A DNA stretch of 64,000 nucleotides. Origin: Cohaesibacter sp. (GTDB taxonomy: Bacteria; Pseudomonadota; Alphaproteobacteria; Rhizobiales; Cohaesibacteraceae). A program made the position numbers and the translations under genes. Positions 45,728 through 55,200 of this stretch are shown here, in pieces; positions within the stretch are counted from its first letter, which is position 1; each line of letters begins with the position of its first letter. Location: the NCBI GenBank assembly GCA_025210795.1, contig JAOAQZ010000030.1, positions 1-64,000 on the forward strand. Direction: 5' to 3'. The notes under the pieces were generated by a model. The model made no database searches and was not told the origin of the DNA. It saw only the letters and a list, made by a program, of their open reading frames with translations.

Positions 45728-46733
45728 GAGCATCTCTTGGGGCATCTGTTGGCGGTATTTTGGAGGAATAGGGTGTGGCTATTTTCGGATTTACCCTGGT
45801 CTTTATGCTGGCTTTTGCTCTTGAACTGGATTGAAGGCCAATAAAGAGCGAAGCCAGCACTGTGAGCATACCAAAGCTTTGGATAAGAGACAGGCTTTCA
45901 TCCAGTACCAGAATAGCAAAGATCAGGGATGTGACAGGAATGAGGGCTGTGAAAATGGCCGCCATAGAGGCTTCGATGCTCTTGATGGCGTAGCACCAGA
46001 GATAGAAGGACACCACGCTGGCGGTTAAAATGTAATAAAGCGCAAGGCCCCAGAAAGTTGCATCGCTTTCGCCCATCTGAAAGCCGCCATCCTGTACATA
46101 CATAAGAGGAATGGTGATAGGGATTGCGATAGCATGGACCAAGGTGGCAAGGGTCAGGGGCGGAATGAGGGCGGCGTAGCGGCGCGAGAGCACGGCAAAG
46201 GTTGCCTCAGAGCAGATAGCGGCAAATATGAGGCCATTGCCCAACCAGAGGGAAGGGGCAGGGCTTTGCAATGGGCTGGCGGTCTCTGATGCGCCGTGGG
46301 CACTGGGGCCTGCAAGATTAAGGCAGGCAATGCCAAGCACAGCAAGTGCAATGGAGAAGGCGGTTCGCACCGAGATTGTCTCGCGCAAGACAAGAAAACT
46401 GAGCGCGGCAATAACAGCGGGCAGGGCCGAGGTGATGATGCCTGCATTGATGGCCGATGTATAGCGAATACCGATCAGCATGAAGGTGGTGAAAAACACG
46501 ACCCCGAAGAGGGAGAGGATGGTGATCTCAAGCCATTGCCTTGGGCTGAGGGCGCGCAAGATGGTGCTGACATTTTTTTCTGTCATAGCCAGAGGGACCA
46601 GCACGATTGTTGCCAGTATGAAGCGCAGCAACGCAAAGGAGGCTGGTGGCACTGTCTCGACAATGATTTTGCCAAGGGGAATGTTGCTGCCAATGAGAAT
46701 CATTGCCAGAAGCAAGGCAGAATAGGCGCGCAT
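45708..46733 (-). CDS. EamA/DMT-family transporter
   Basis: The 341-residue inner-membrane protein has ten hydrophobic segments in two EamA halves; the second ends A-I-L-V-L-D-E-S-L-S-L-I-Q-S-F-G. The C-terminal tail of about 45 residues is polar and basic. Drug/metabolite transporters of this type often export amino acids or metabolites. The ATG at 46733 has AGGG 8 bases ahead and begins the first membrane helix; the frame is open upstream without similarity. It overlaps the downstream peptidase gene by about 20 bases, suggesting peptide hydrolysis and amino-acid export may be linked. Confidence 0.85.
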   Translation of the reverse strand: MRAYSALLLAMILIGSNIPLGKIIVETVPPASFALLRFILATIVLVPLAMTEKNVSTILRALSPRQWLEITILSLFGVVFFTTFMLIGIRYTSAINAGIITSALPAVIAALSFLVLRETISVRTAFSIALAVLGIACLNLAGPSAHGASETASPLQSPAPSLWLGNGLIFAAICSEATFAVLSRRYAALIPPLTLATLVHAIAIPITIPLMYVQDGGFQMGESDATFWGLALYYILTASVVSFYLWCYAIKSIEASMAAIFTALIPVTSLIFAILVLDESLSLIQSFGMLTVLASLFIGLQSSSRAKASIKTRVNPKIATPYSSKIPPTDAPRDAHEKPDH

Positions 46734-46786
46734 CGGAAAACCCTGAAACAAGGCTGGTGGGCTTTTTACCCTGCCACTCGATGGCG

Positions 46787-46824
46787 CAAAAAGAAAGCCC
46801 CAAACCAAGGGCTTGGGGCTTTCT
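46787..46824 (-). terminator. Terminator of livJ (minus strand)
   Basis: AGAAAGCCCCAA and TTGGGGCTTTCT form a perfect 12-bp stem around a 9-base loop; on the minus strand a T5 tract follows. It lies 25 bases after the livJ stop. Confidence 0.87.
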
Positions 46825-46848
46825 CTTTTATCAGATAGGACTATGACC

Positions 46849-47958
46849 CTAGTTCAGGTAGTCATACTTGCCATCTTTCCACTCGTAGAAAACATAACCA
46901 GGCAGAGTCACGTCACCTTTTTCGTCAAAGGACAGCTTGCCGAGAACGGTGGCAAACTCGCCTTTGTTCAGGCTGTCGTTCACTGCGCTGTAATCGGTGG
47001 AGCCAGCAGCTTTCACAGCATCAACCCAAGCCTGGATTGCTGCATAGGTGTAGAGAACGTAACCTTCTGGCTCGATGCCTTTGTCACGGAACTTCTTAAC
47101 CAGTGGAGCAGCATCCGGGTTCTTACGTGGATCTGGGGAGAAGGTCATCAGAGTGCCTTCACCAGCAGCACCGGTGATTGACCAATATTCATCGGTTACC
47201 AGAGCGTCACCGGAGATCAACTTGGTGTCCATGCCCTGTTCACGCATCTGGCGAACCATCAGGCCTGCTTCGGTGTGATAACCACCAACATAGAGAACGT
47301 CTACTTTGTTCTGCTTCAGCTTGGAAACCAGAGCAGTATAGTCTTTTTCACCTGCGGTATAGGCTTCATAAAGGGTCTCTTTGCCGCCGTTTGCTTTATA
47401 TGCAGCAAGGGTCGCATCGGCCAAGCCTTTACCGTAAGCAGTTTTATCGTGAACGAAGGCGATGTTTTTGCCAGCATAGTTATCGGTCAGGAATTTACCT
47501 GCAACCATGCCCTGCTGGTCATCACGACCACAAACGCGATAGGTGCCGCCGTCTTTGTTCGGGCGCTCATCGGTGAATTTAGGGTTGGTCGATGCTGGAG
47601 TGATCTGAACCACTTCTTCATCAGCATATACTGCGGAAGCAGGGATGGAAGAACCAGAGCAGAAGTGGCCAGCCATGAAGACAGCGCCTTTACCAACCAT
47701 CTGGTTAGCAACAGCAACAGCCTGCTTAGGGTCACAAGCGTCATCGCCAACTTCCAGAACCAGCTTTTCACCGTTGATGCCGCCAGCTGCGTTGATGTCA
47801 GCCACAGCCATTTCAGCACCAGCTTTCATCTGCTGACCAAAAGAAGCGTACTGGCCGGTCATTGGGCCTGCTGTGCCGATCACGATGTCAGCAAAAGCTG
47901 CAGGAGACAGAGCAAGGGTGGAAGCCAGGGCAACGCCTGCCAAAAGTGCTTTTTTCAT
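46849..47958 (-). CDS. livJ: Branched-chain amino acid ABC transporter, periplasmic binding protein
   Basis: The 369-residue Leu/Ile/Val-binding-type protein starts with a Sec signal peptide (K-K-A-L-L-A-G-V-A-L-A, cleavage near A-F-A-D). The mature start is I-V-I-G-T-A-G-P-M-T-G-Q-Y-A, and it contains D-D-A-C-D-P-K-Q-A and V-A-G-H-F-C-S-G. The ATG at 47958 has GGGAGAG 6 bases upstream. It is last in the liv cluster, separated from the DUF6867 gene by 230 bases, so it may have its own promoter or be boosted by mRNA processing. Substrate range (Leu/Ile/Val or broader) cannot be read. Confidence 0.93.
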   Translation of the reverse strand: MKKALLAGVALASTLALSPAAFADIVIGTAGPMTGQYASFGQQMKAGAEMAVADINAAGGINGEKLVLEVGDDACDPKQAVAVANQMVGKGAVFMAGHFCSGSSIPASAVYADEEVVQITPASTNPKFTDERPNKDGGTYRVCGRDDQQGMVAGKFLTDNYAGKNIAFVHDKTAYGKGLADATLAAYKANGGKETLYEAYTAGEKDYTALVSKLKQNKVDVLYVGGYHTEAGLMVRQMREQGMDTKLISGDALVTDEYWSITGAAGEGTLMTFSPDPRKNPDAAPLVKKFRDKGIEPEGYVLYTYAAIQAWVDAVKAAGSTDYSAVNDSLNKGEFATVLGKLSFDEKGDVTLPGYVFYEWKDGKYDYLN

Positions 47959-48142
47959 TAAATCTCTCCCATGAGATATTTTATTGTTCCTGATGCGGAA
48001 ATTCCTCCCCGCATCAATCTCTGGTGTGGTTTGCAAACCTGTTTGGTTTGTCATTATTAGGGCTTAAAAACTTAAAAGTTTCAATCCTAAATTGCTTTTT
48101 GCCGAAAGGAGGCGCTAGTTATGCCTTATCCTTTCGGATGGT

Positions 48143-48174
48143 ATATTGAAGGGTAAATTCTCACCCTTCAATAT
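48143..48174. repeat. 12-bp hairpin between the DUF6867 gene and livJ
   Basis: ATATTGAAGGGT and ACCCTTCAATAT pair perfectly around an 8-base loop, 15 bases after the DUF6867 stop. No T-tract follows on the minus strand; it may protect or process the liv mRNA. Confidence 0.6.
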
Positions 48175-48188
48175 GACCTTGATATGAC

Positions 48189-48536
48189 CTAGCTGCTCTT
48201 TTTCTCGCGCCAGGAAAAGGGGCTAACCTTTTCATACAGCCAGTGATATTGGCTGGTCATTTGCTTGGTGCGAGTAAAGCGGTGCCCGACATAGCCGAAG
48301 ATAAGAAGAACAACCAAATCAACCAGATAATAGTGAAGGGACAGAAGGGTGCCTTCATAGAGTGCGAAATGCAGGAAGCGCACAAAGGCTGCCAGCAATA
48401 GCATATACATGAAGATCTGCATTGTCGGGCGCCATGTCAGCGCAATGCCGCGACCTGACATCCAGGCGGCGCCGCCGCCGACAAAAACGGTGACAAGCAA
48501 GAAGACCCCAAAGGAATTTTCCCAAAGTAGTGACAT
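48189..48536 (-). CDS. DUF6867 membrane protein of the liv operon
   Basis: The 115-residue protein has three to four hydrophobic segments and a basic, aromatic C-terminus (Y-H-W-L-Y-E-K-V-S-P-F-S-W). Proteins of this family sit between livF and livJ in many Rhizobiales; their role is unknown. It starts 12 bases after the livF stop, so it is in the same transcript. Confidence 0.82.
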   Translation of the reverse strand: MSLLWENSFGVFLLVTVFVGGGAAWMSGRGIALTWRPTMQIFMYMLLLAAFVRFLHFALYEGTLLSLHYYLVDLVVLLIFGYVGHRFTRTKQMTSQYHWLYEKVSPFSWREKKSS

Positions 48537-48548
48537 TGTCTATTCCTC

Positions 48549-49274
48549 CTAGTGCCGTCCGCCTTCCAGATACGCGGCCTGAACTTCCGGATTTTCCAAA
48601 AGCTCCCTGCCGGGACCTGAAAGGGTGATTTCACCATTGATCATAACATAGCCGCGATGGGCCAGTTTAAGAGCATGATAGGCGTTCTGTTCCACCAAGA
48701 AGACGGTGAGACCCTGCTTTTCATTCAGCTCTTTGACCACCTCGAAAATCTGCTTGACCACAAGTGGTGCCAAACCAAGAGAAGGTTCATCAAGCATCAG
48801 CAGTTTGGGACGAGCCATCAGCGCCCGGGCAATGGCCAGCATTTGCTGCTCGCCACCTGACAGGGTGCCGCCGCGCTGGGATTGACGCTTTTCCAGAATA
48901 GGGAAGAGGTCGAATACCATGCGCAGATCTTCATCCATATGCTCGTAATTGATGACAGCTGCGCCCATTTGCAGATTTTCCATCACGGTCATGCGGCCAA
49001 AGATACGGCGGCCTTCCGGTGACTGGGCAATCGCACGATGTGCATTGTCATGTGTCGGCATATCGGTGATGTCTTCACCATTATAGGTGATGGTGCCTTC
49101 CCGTGCACGGGTTACCCCGCAGATGGTCATCATGGTGGTGGATTTGCCAGCACCATTTGCACCAATGATCGTGACAATCTCGCCTTCATTGACATCGATA
49201 TCGATGCCACGCAAAGCAACAATCTTACCGTAATAGGTTTTAACGCCGCGAAGGCTTAACAGTGGTTGTGTCAT
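48549..49274 (-). CDS. livF: Branched-chain amino acid ABC transporter ATPase LivF
   Basis: The 241-residue ABC ATPase has Walker A G-A-N-G-A-G-K-S-T-T, signature L-S-G-G-E-Q-Q-M-L-A-I-A-R-A, Walker B L-L-M-L-D-E-P-S-L-G-L-A-P and the H-loop region F-L-V-E-Q-N. The LivF subgroup is recognised by the short length and the C-terminal pattern. Its ATG overlaps the livG stop by 4 bases. Confidence 0.95.
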   Translation of the reverse strand: MTQPLLSLRGVKTYYGKIVALRGIDIDVNEGEIVTIIGANGAGKSTTMMTICGVTRAREGTITYNGEDITDMPTHDNAHRAIAQSPEGRRIFGRMTVMENLQMGAAVINYEHMDEDLRMVFDLFPILEKRQSQRGGTLSGGEQQMLAIARALMARPKLLMLDEPSLGLAPLVVKQIFEVVKELNEKQGLTVFLVEQNAYHALKLAHRGYVMINGEITLSGPGRELLENPEVQAAYLEGGRH

Positions 49275-50128
49275 GGATGATGCTCCATATGGACTTCGTC
49301 TTCCACAGTTTCGACTTCGTCGTCGTCAACGCCAAGATAGGCTGCAATCACATGCGGATCATTTTGAACAAAACTGGCGTCGCCATCCGAGATTTTCTCA
49401 CCATAGTCCAGCACAACGACATGGTCGGAGATTTCCATTACCATGGACATGTCATGCTCGATGAGAAGAACAGATGTGTCATCCTGTTCGCGAATTGAGC
49501 GCAGCAGGCCGTTTAGCTCCAAGGTTTCCTTGGGGTTCAGACCAGCGGCAGGCTCATCAAGGCACAGTAATTCCGGGTCGGTACACATGGCACGGGCAAT
49601 TTCCAGACGGCGCTGGTCACCATAAGGCAGGTCAGCTGCCGGATCATCTGCCCGGTCAATCAGGTCAATGCGCTCAAGCCAGTTTTTGGCTTTTTCAACA
49701 CTGTCCTTTTCAGAATTTCTGAAACCGGCAAGGCCAAGAATACCAGCGATTGAGAAGGCAGAATCCTTCATCAATTTGTTATGCTGGGCCACCATCAGAT
49801 TTTCCAGAACGGTCATGCCGCCAAAGAGGCGAATATTCTGGAAAGTACGGGCAACTTTGGCATGCTGAGCAATTTCAAAATCAGGAATTTGCTCAAGGAA
49901 AAAGTCAGTCCCGCCAGCCTGTTTCATGGTGACGCGTCCCTCGGTCGGCTTGTAAAAGCCTGTGACGCAGTTAAAGACCGTTGTCTTGCCCGCTCCGTTG
50001 GGGCCGATCAGGGCGGTGATATCGCCCCGGCCAACCTCGAAGGAGAGGTCGTTGACTGCAACCAGACCACCAAAGCGCATGGTCAGGTGTTCAACGGTCA
50101 GGATTGGGTTATCTTTCCAGGATGTCAT
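49271..50128 (-). CDS. livG: Branched-chain amino acid ABC transporter ATPase LivG
   Basis: The 285-residue ATPase partner of LivF has Walker A G-P-N-G-A-G-K-T-T, the LivG-typical V-A-R-T-F-Q-N-I-R-L-F segment, a signature region D-L-P-Y-G-D-Q-R-R-L-E-I-A-R-A, Walker B L-L-C-L-D-E-P-A-A-G-L-N-P and H-loop L-I-E-H-D-M. The signature has P-Y-G-D in place of S-G-G, as in other LivG proteins. A short acidic C-terminal tail follows. It overlaps livM and livF by 4 bases each. Confidence 0.95.
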   Translation of the reverse strand: MTSWKDNPILTVEHLTMRFGGLVAVNDLSFEVGRGDITALIGPNGAGKTTVFNCVTGFYKPTEGRVTMKQAGGTDFFLEQIPDFEIAQHAKVARTFQNIRLFGGMTVLENLMVAQHNKLMKDSAFSIAGILGLAGFRNSEKDSVEKAKNWLERIDLIDRADDPAADLPYGDQRRLEIARAMCTDPELLCLDEPAAGLNPKETLELNGLLRSIREQDDTSVLLIEHDMSMVMEISDHVVVLDYGEKISDGDASFVQNDPHVIAAYLGVDDDEVETVEDEVHMEHHP

Positions 50129-51423
50129 CCTTCGCCCTCCGCAACCAGATCTGCCGAAACGGCTTTTTTCTCTTTCAGGAAGACGGATGGTTCACGGCTG
50201 GAGACCAGTCCGCGTGGCTTCCAGATCATGATGACAACCATCAATAGGCCAAAGACCAGCATGCGAAGCTCTTCCAGATCACGGAAGACCTCAAAGCCGC
50301 CAATCATGACGATAGAGGCGATAACCACACCCAGCTGGGAGCCAAGGCCGCCCAGAACCACGATGGCCAGAATGATGGCCGATTCGATGAAAGTGAAGCT
50401 TTCTGGAGAGATAAAGCCCTGACGTGTGGCAAAGAAAGCACCAGCAAAGCCACCAAACATAGCCCCGAGCGAGAAGGCTGTCAGTTTTGTACTTGTGGTG
50501 TTGATGCCAAGGGAACGGCAGGCAATCTCATCTTCACGCAAGGCTTCCCAAGCGCGGCCAATTGGCAATTTGCGTACGCGCATGGTGATGAAGTTGGTGA
50601 TCAAGGCAAGGATCAGGATGAGATAGAACAGGAATATCACTTTATGCAGTGACGAATAATCCAGACCAAAGAAGTCTGCGAACCCGTCACGGCGTTTGAA
50701 TTCCAGCCCAAAGAAAGACGGGCGCGGAATACGGGAAATCCCGTCAGGACCACCGGTAAATTCATACCAGTTGAGCAAGACCACACGGATGATCTCACCA
50801 AAAGCCAAGGTCACAATGGCCAGATAGTCACCGCGCAGGCGCAGGACAGGGAAGCCAAGGATAATGCCCCAGAAGGCAGCCAGAATACCGGCAAGCGGCA
50901 GGCAGACCCAGAAGGAGAGGTCAAAATAGTGAGCAAGCAGCGCGTAGGAATAAGCACCGACCGCATAGAAGGCCACATAACCCAGATCGAGAAGACCGGC
51001 GAGACCCACCACGATGTTGAGACCCCAGCCGAGCATGATATAGGTCAGAACCAGAATGCCAAGGTCAATCAGGTAGCGATCACCATAGGGCATGAAAGGC
51101 AAGGTTACCGCAAAGACCAACAGAGCTGGCCCGATGAAGGTGCCGATTCTGCTCAATGTCTTTTGATCAGGGGTGACTTTCTTGGCAGCATCGGCAAAGA
51201 CATTTTCGCCCTGCCAGATGAACATGCCCATCAGGAAACGGCCGATGAAGGTGGCAACCACCAGACCCAGGACGAGGTCCCATTGTCCGACGATTTCCAG
51301 CCCCCCTTGGGCTGTTTTGGTTTTGAGGCCAACCAGAACACTAAAGAGTGCAATGGCGACCACAGCAGCCAGGCCCGCGTCTTTGAGCGCAGAGCCAATT
51401 CTGCTTTGAGAAGCAGCTGACAT
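50125..51423 (-). CDS. livM: Branched-chain amino acid ABC transporter permease LivM
   Basis: The 432-residue permease has about ten to eleven membrane segments, including an N-terminal extension with three helices before the core (as in longer LivM proteins). The core has G-L-N-I-V-V-G-L-A-G-L-L-D-L-G and the ATPase-contact motif E-A-L-R-E-D-E-I-A-C-R-S-L-G. It starts 1 base after the livH stop and overlaps livG by 4 bases. Confidence 0.94.
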   Translation of the reverse strand: MSAASQSRIGSALKDAGLAAVVAIALFSVLVGLKTKTAQGGLEIVGQWDLVLGLVVATFIGRFLMGMFIWQGENVFADAAKKVTPDQKTLSRIGTFIGPALLVFAVTLPFMPYGDRYLIDLGILVLTYIMLGWGLNIVVGLAGLLDLGYVAFYAVGAYSYALLAHYFDLSFWVCLPLAGILAAFWGIILGFPVLRLRGDYLAIVTLAFGEIIRVVLLNWYEFTGGPDGISRIPRPSFFGLEFKRRDGFADFFGLDYSSLHKVIFLFYLILILALITNFITMRVRKLPIGRAWEALREDEIACRSLGINTTSTKLTAFSLGAMFGGFAGAFFATRQGFISPESFTFIESAIILAIVVLGGLGSQLGVVIASIVMIGGFEVFRDLEELRMLVFGLLMVVIMIWKPRGLVSSREPSVFLKEKKAVSADLVAEGEG

Positions 51424-51424
51424 C

Positions 51425-52339
51425 TTATACTTTCTCCACTTCTGGCTTGCCGAGCAGGCCGGATGGCAGGAAGATCAGCACGATGGCCAGAATAGAGAAG
51501 GCCGCCACGTCTTTATATTCAACAGAGAAGTAACCGGACCAGAAGGTTTCGATCAGGCCGATAAGCAAGCCGCCGAGCATAGCGCCGGGAAGGGAGCCAA
51601 TGCCGCCAAGAACGGCTGCGGTGAAGGCCTTAACCCCGGCAAGGAAGCCGATGAAGAAGTCAATCACGCCGTAATAGAGCAGGAACATAACACCAGCAAC
51701 AGAAGCAAGCGCTGCGCCCATGACGAAGGTAAGGGAAATGGTGCGGTCAACATTCACACCCAGGAGAGCTGCCATTTTCTGGTCTTGCTCACAGGCGCGC
51801 TGGGCGCGGCCAAGGGATGTTTTGTTGATGAGCAGGGTAAAGCCTGCCATCAAGCACACAGTGGTGACAATGATCAGGATCTGCATGTAGGAGAGCTGAA
51901 CCAGAAAACCATCATTTTCCATCAGGGTGAAGCCGCCTGAAATTTGTGGTGGCAATGGCTTAACACGTGCGCCCTGAACGATCTGCACGAAGTTCTGCAG
52001 CACGATGGACATGCCAATCGCGGTGATAAGCGGTGCCAGACGGAACGAGCCGCGCAAAGGCCGATAGGCGATGCGCTCTACAGACCAGCCCCAGACCGAT
52101 GTAAGCAGCATCGATGCGATCAGTACGATCAGAAGAACCACTGGCAGGAAGGTCACGCCAAGGGCGGTGATTGCCAGAAGAGTGATTAATGCCACAAAGG
52201 CACCGACCATGAAGATGTCACCATGGGCAAAGTTAATCATGCCGATGATGCCATAAACCATGGTGTAGCCAATAGCGATCAGGCCATAAATTGACCCCAA
52301 TGTGACGCCATTGATTAGCTGTTGTATAAAATATTCCAT
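51425..52339 (-). CDS. livH: Branched-chain amino acid ABC transporter permease LivH
   Basis: The 304-residue permease begins with Q-Q-L-I-N-G-V-T-L-G-S-I-Y-G-L-I-A-I-G-Y-T, has eight membrane segments and the ATPase-contact region R-A-Q-R-A-C-E-Q-D-Q-K-M-A-A-L-L-G. It is first in the livHMGF cluster, with its promoter in the 350-base gap upstream. Confidence 0.94.
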   Translation of the reverse strand: MEYFIQQLINGVTLGSIYGLIAIGYTMVYGIIGMINFAHGDIFMVGAFVALITLLAITALGVTFLPVVLLIVLIASMLLTSVWGWSVERIAYRPLRGSFRLAPLITAIGMSIVLQNFVQIVQGARVKPLPPQISGGFTLMENDGFLVQLSYMQILIIVTTVCLMAGFTLLINKTSLGRAQRACEQDQKMAALLGVNVDRTISLTFVMGAALASVAGVMFLLYYGVIDFFIGFLAGVKAFTAAVLGGIGSLPGAMLGGLLIGLIETFWSGYFSVEYKDVAAFSILAIVLIFLPSGLLGKPEVEKV

Positions 52340-52689
52340 TTGACTCGCTGTTCCCCGTCTCGCCTGTGGCTTTTCACCACTTATTGCATGGAGAGGTGTT
52401 TTTCTGGATTGTGTGGGATCTAAATGGTTCCCTGCCTCTTATTAGCAAGAAGTCGATAGTGAGACAATTATTTCAGCAAGATTTGGGGAAGATTTGTGCT
52501 TTTTTGGGGTATTCTGAGGTTAAGTTGGTTGAAAAATCGGTTTTGGGCCGATTATTCGCAATAAAAATGCGATAACGCTGCTCGTTGTGTCGTGCAGGCG
52601 TTTTGTTTTGCTCAGGAGAAGTGCGTAGCGCAAAGGCTTTATGGACCCTTGACCCCAGTGCAGTACTTTTATGAGGCAAATATTATCCG
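52340..52689. other. Intergenic region upstream of livH
   Basis: This 350-base gap is AT-rich and presumably holds the liv promoter. Short open frames on both strands lack ribosome binding sites. No operator, RNA gene or repeat was recognised. Confidence 0.45.
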
Positions 52690-53151
52690 TTAGCTGCTTT
52701 TCTCAGCCGGGAACTTGGCGACGTGCTCATCAATCTTAATTAATTCGCAAATGAAGGCCAAAAGGCTTTCAGATGTCATTTTTCTTGGATTGAAATCTTG
52801 CGTGATGCCAAAGCGGATATAGAGCTCTGATGCGCCATCTGATTTGCCAGCGAAGGCCATGGTCCAATCCGCAAAAATCCGTTCGGTGATTGGATTGGCA
52901 CTGAGCAAGACAATATCACTGTGACGTTTGTCCCGACTGATATGGCAGAAGGTCTCTGTGATTGCCTTGCGGTCCCCTTCAAGGACTTGAGCAAAATAGG
53001 CTTGATTGAATAAAAGTGCGCCTGTGATGCCGCGTTCTCTATTATGAGTAGAAGATTGATCGAGAATTGATTTAATTTGCTTGAATGCAGATTGATCAGC
53101 GGTATTCACTACATTGTTTTTGCTGTAATAGATCAATCTGGAAAGATACAT
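52690..53151 (-). CDS. Stand-alone BLUF-domain blue-light sensor
   Basis: The 153-residue protein is essentially a single BLUF (blue light using FAD) domain. The photochemical residues are present: Tyr8 in L-I-Y-Y-S, Asn37 before R-E-R-G-I-T-G, Gln55 in F-A-Q-V-L-E-G, and Trp96/Met98 in D-W-T-M-A. The remaining ~45 residues form short helices, as in small BLUF proteins. No output domain is fused, so it must signal by protein contact. No light-response partner is next to it. AT-rich DNA flanks it on both sides. Confidence 0.92.
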   Translation of the reverse strand: MYLSRLIYYSKNNVVNTADQSAFKQIKSILDQSSTHNRERGITGALLFNQAYFAQVLEGDRKAITETFCHISRDKRHSDIVLLSANPITERIFADWTMAFAGKSDGASELYIRFGITQDFNPRKMTSESLLAFICELIKIDEHVAKFPAEKSS

Positions 53152-53478
53152 GGCAATCTCAATTCATCTGGTTGCTGATTTCTCTTTGATTTTGGTAGTG
53201 ATATATCAATAAATAGTAAAATTTGTAATATATTCTATATATTTATGACTGTTTTTTTGCCTTTTTTGTTTATGAGTGTTTTTGCTTATTTGGTTGTTTT
53301 TGATGTTTTGAAGTCGGCATCTAAATCTTTCGTCTGATGCACTTGTTGTATGCTAGGGAAGCTGTGCTTCTGGTTCCTGGAGCATTTAGATGACCAGAGG
53401 TGTCGCAAGGCGGTTTTGCCCTCTAGTATAAAGTCTCACAAATAGCATTTTGGTTGACAGTCGGTAGACCGGTTGCTT
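53152..53478. other. Intergenic region between the BLUF gene and radC
   Basis: This 327-base, strongly AT-rich gap likely holds the BLUF promoter and the end of the radC transcript. No clear terminator hairpin or small gene was found. Confidence 0.4.
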
Positions 53479-54177
53479 TCAGAGCAATCCCAGGCCGCGG
53501 AAAGAGGTGTGGCCATTGCGGGCAACGATAATGTGATCGTGGATGGAAATGCCCAAAGGCTCGGCTGCGGTAACAATGGTTTTGGTCATGTTGATATCCG
53601 CTTGCGACGGGGTTGGATCGCCGCTTGGATGATTGTGGACCAATATGATGGCGGTTGCGGATAATTCCAGCGCTCGTTTGATCACTTCCCTTGTATAGAC
53701 CGGCGTATGATCAATTGTGCCGGTTTGCTGGACCTCATCGGTGATGAGGGTGTTTTTCTTATCAAGAAACAACACGCGGAACTGCTCCACGTCATTAAAG
53801 GCCATGGACGTGCGGCAATGATCAATCACCGCTTTCCAAGAGGAAAGAACAGGGCGCTTTTTCACCTTGCCATGGGTGAAGTGGGCAGCAGCGGCCTGAA
53901 TGATTTTCAGCTCGGTGACAACAGCCGGACCGATGCCGGGAAATTCCTCTAGCAAATGGTCAGGGGCTGAAATTACTTCCGAGAAACTGCCAAACCGCTC
54001 CAGCAATTGCTTGGCGAGCGGTTTGATGTCGCGGCGGGGGATGGCACGAAAGAGGACCAGCTCAAGCAATTCATAGTCATGCAGGGCGTCAGCGCCTGAT
54101 TCCTTGAATTTATGCCTTAGCCTTTCGCGGTGCCCCATATAATGGGGTTTGCTTGGTGCCTCTTCAAAACCTGCCAT
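53479..54177 (-). CDS. radC: RadC-family JAB/MPN protein
   Basis: The 232-residue protein has an N-terminal helix-hairpin-helix-like region (F-P-G-I-G-P-A near residue 80) and a C-terminal JAB/MPN domain with the zinc motif [14 protein letters not shown]. RadC was linked to DNA repair by early genetics, but its activity is unproven. It lies 7 bases downstream of map on the same strand, a conserved rhizobial arrangement. Confidence 0.94.
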   Translation of the reverse strand: MAGFEEAPSKPHYMGHRERLRHKFKESGADALHDYELLELVLFRAIPRRDIKPLAKQLLERFGSFSEVISAPDHLLEEFPGIGPAVVTELKIIQAAAAHFTHGKVKKRPVLSSWKAVIDHCRTSMAFNDVEQFRVLFLDKKNTLITDEVQQTGTIDHTPVYTREVIKRALELSATAIILVHNHPSGDPTPSQADINMTKTIVTAAEPLGISIHDHIIVARNGHTSFRGLGLL

Positions 54178-54184
54178 GGGCCAT

Positions 54185-55021
54185 TTACTCTTGGGTTAAG
54201 GAGTAAGGTGGCTTATGCAAACCAGCCGGTGAGGTGGTGAAGATTTCACATCCCTCTTCGGTGATGCCGATGGAATGCTCAAACTGGGCAGAGAGGGACC
54301 GGTCACGGGTGACCGCTGTCCAGCCATCTGACAGGACCTTGACCTGAGGTTTGCCCAGATTGATCATCGGTTCGATGGTGAAGATCATGCCTGGTTTGAG
54401 TTCAACCCCTTCGCCGCGGCGGCCATAATGCAAAATATTGGGCGCGTCATGGAACAGGCGGCCCAGACCATGGCCACAAAAGTCGCGCACGACACCGCAG
54501 CGTTCTTTTTCGGCATATTCCTGAATGGCGGCACCAATGTCGCCGGTGGTATTGCCCGGCTTGGCCATATCAATACCGATCATCAATGACTGGTAGGTGA
54601 CATCAATCAGGCGTTCCGCGGCGCGCTTGATTTTGCCCACCGGATACATGCGTGAGCTATCCCCATGCCAGCCATCAAGCACATAGGTGATGTCGACATT
54701 GATAATGTCCCCTTCTTTAAGGGGCTTTTCATTGGGGATGCCATGGCAAACAACATGGTTGATCGAGGTGCAGCAAGATTTGGAATAGCCGCGATAGTTC
54801 AGAGTTGCCGGAAGGGCATTATTCTCATCGCCAAAGGCTCTGACAAAGCGGTCAATCTCCAAAGTGGTGACGCCGGGCCGGATCATTTCTGCGACTTTAT
54901 CAAGGGCAGTGGCTGCCAATTGTCCCGCAGCGCGCATGCCCGCAAAGCCGTCCTCCCCATAGAGGTGGATGTCGCCAGTGTTGCGCATCGGGCCTGTGGG
55001 GGCAGGAATATAATTGACCAT
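54185..55021 (-). CDS. map: Type I methionine aminopeptidase
   Basis: It removes the initiator Met from nascent proteins. The 278-residue protein has all metal ligands: two Asp in the region of V-D-I-T-Y and D-G-W-H-G-D-S-S, His in G-H-G-L-G-R-L-F-H, Glu in F-T-I-E-P-M, and Glu in the final E-E-G-C-E-I. The ATG at 55021 (M-V-N-Y-I-P) is chosen over one six codons upstream because GGAAC lies nearby and it matches relatives. radC follows after 7 bases. Confidence 0.96.
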   Translation of the reverse strand: MVNYIPAPTGPMRNTGDIHLYGEDGFAGMRAAGQLAATALDKVAEMIRPGVTTLEIDRFVRAFGDENNALPATLNYRGYSKSCCTSINHVVCHGIPNEKPLKEGDIINVDITYVLDGWHGDSSRMYPVGKIKRAAERLIDVTYQSLMIGIDMAKPGNTTGDIGAAIQEYAEKERCGVVRDFCGHGLGRLFHDAPNILHYGRRGEGVELKPGMIFTIEPMINLGKPQVKVLSDGWTAVTRDRSLSAQFEHSIGITEEGCEIFTTSPAGLHKPPYSLTQE

Positions 55022-55200
55022 TCTTGTGTTCCAGATCATTTGTCAGTTGTTTGCTTTCTTCTATGGATATCGCCGACAGAAGCCAGTTGCAAATGACTTG
55101 AGCCATTCTTGGTGCGAATTGTGCGAAACTTATAAACCACGTGAGCGTATGCCCTGCCTTAGGGCCCGACTTTTAAATCAGGCTATTAAGAGGCATCACA

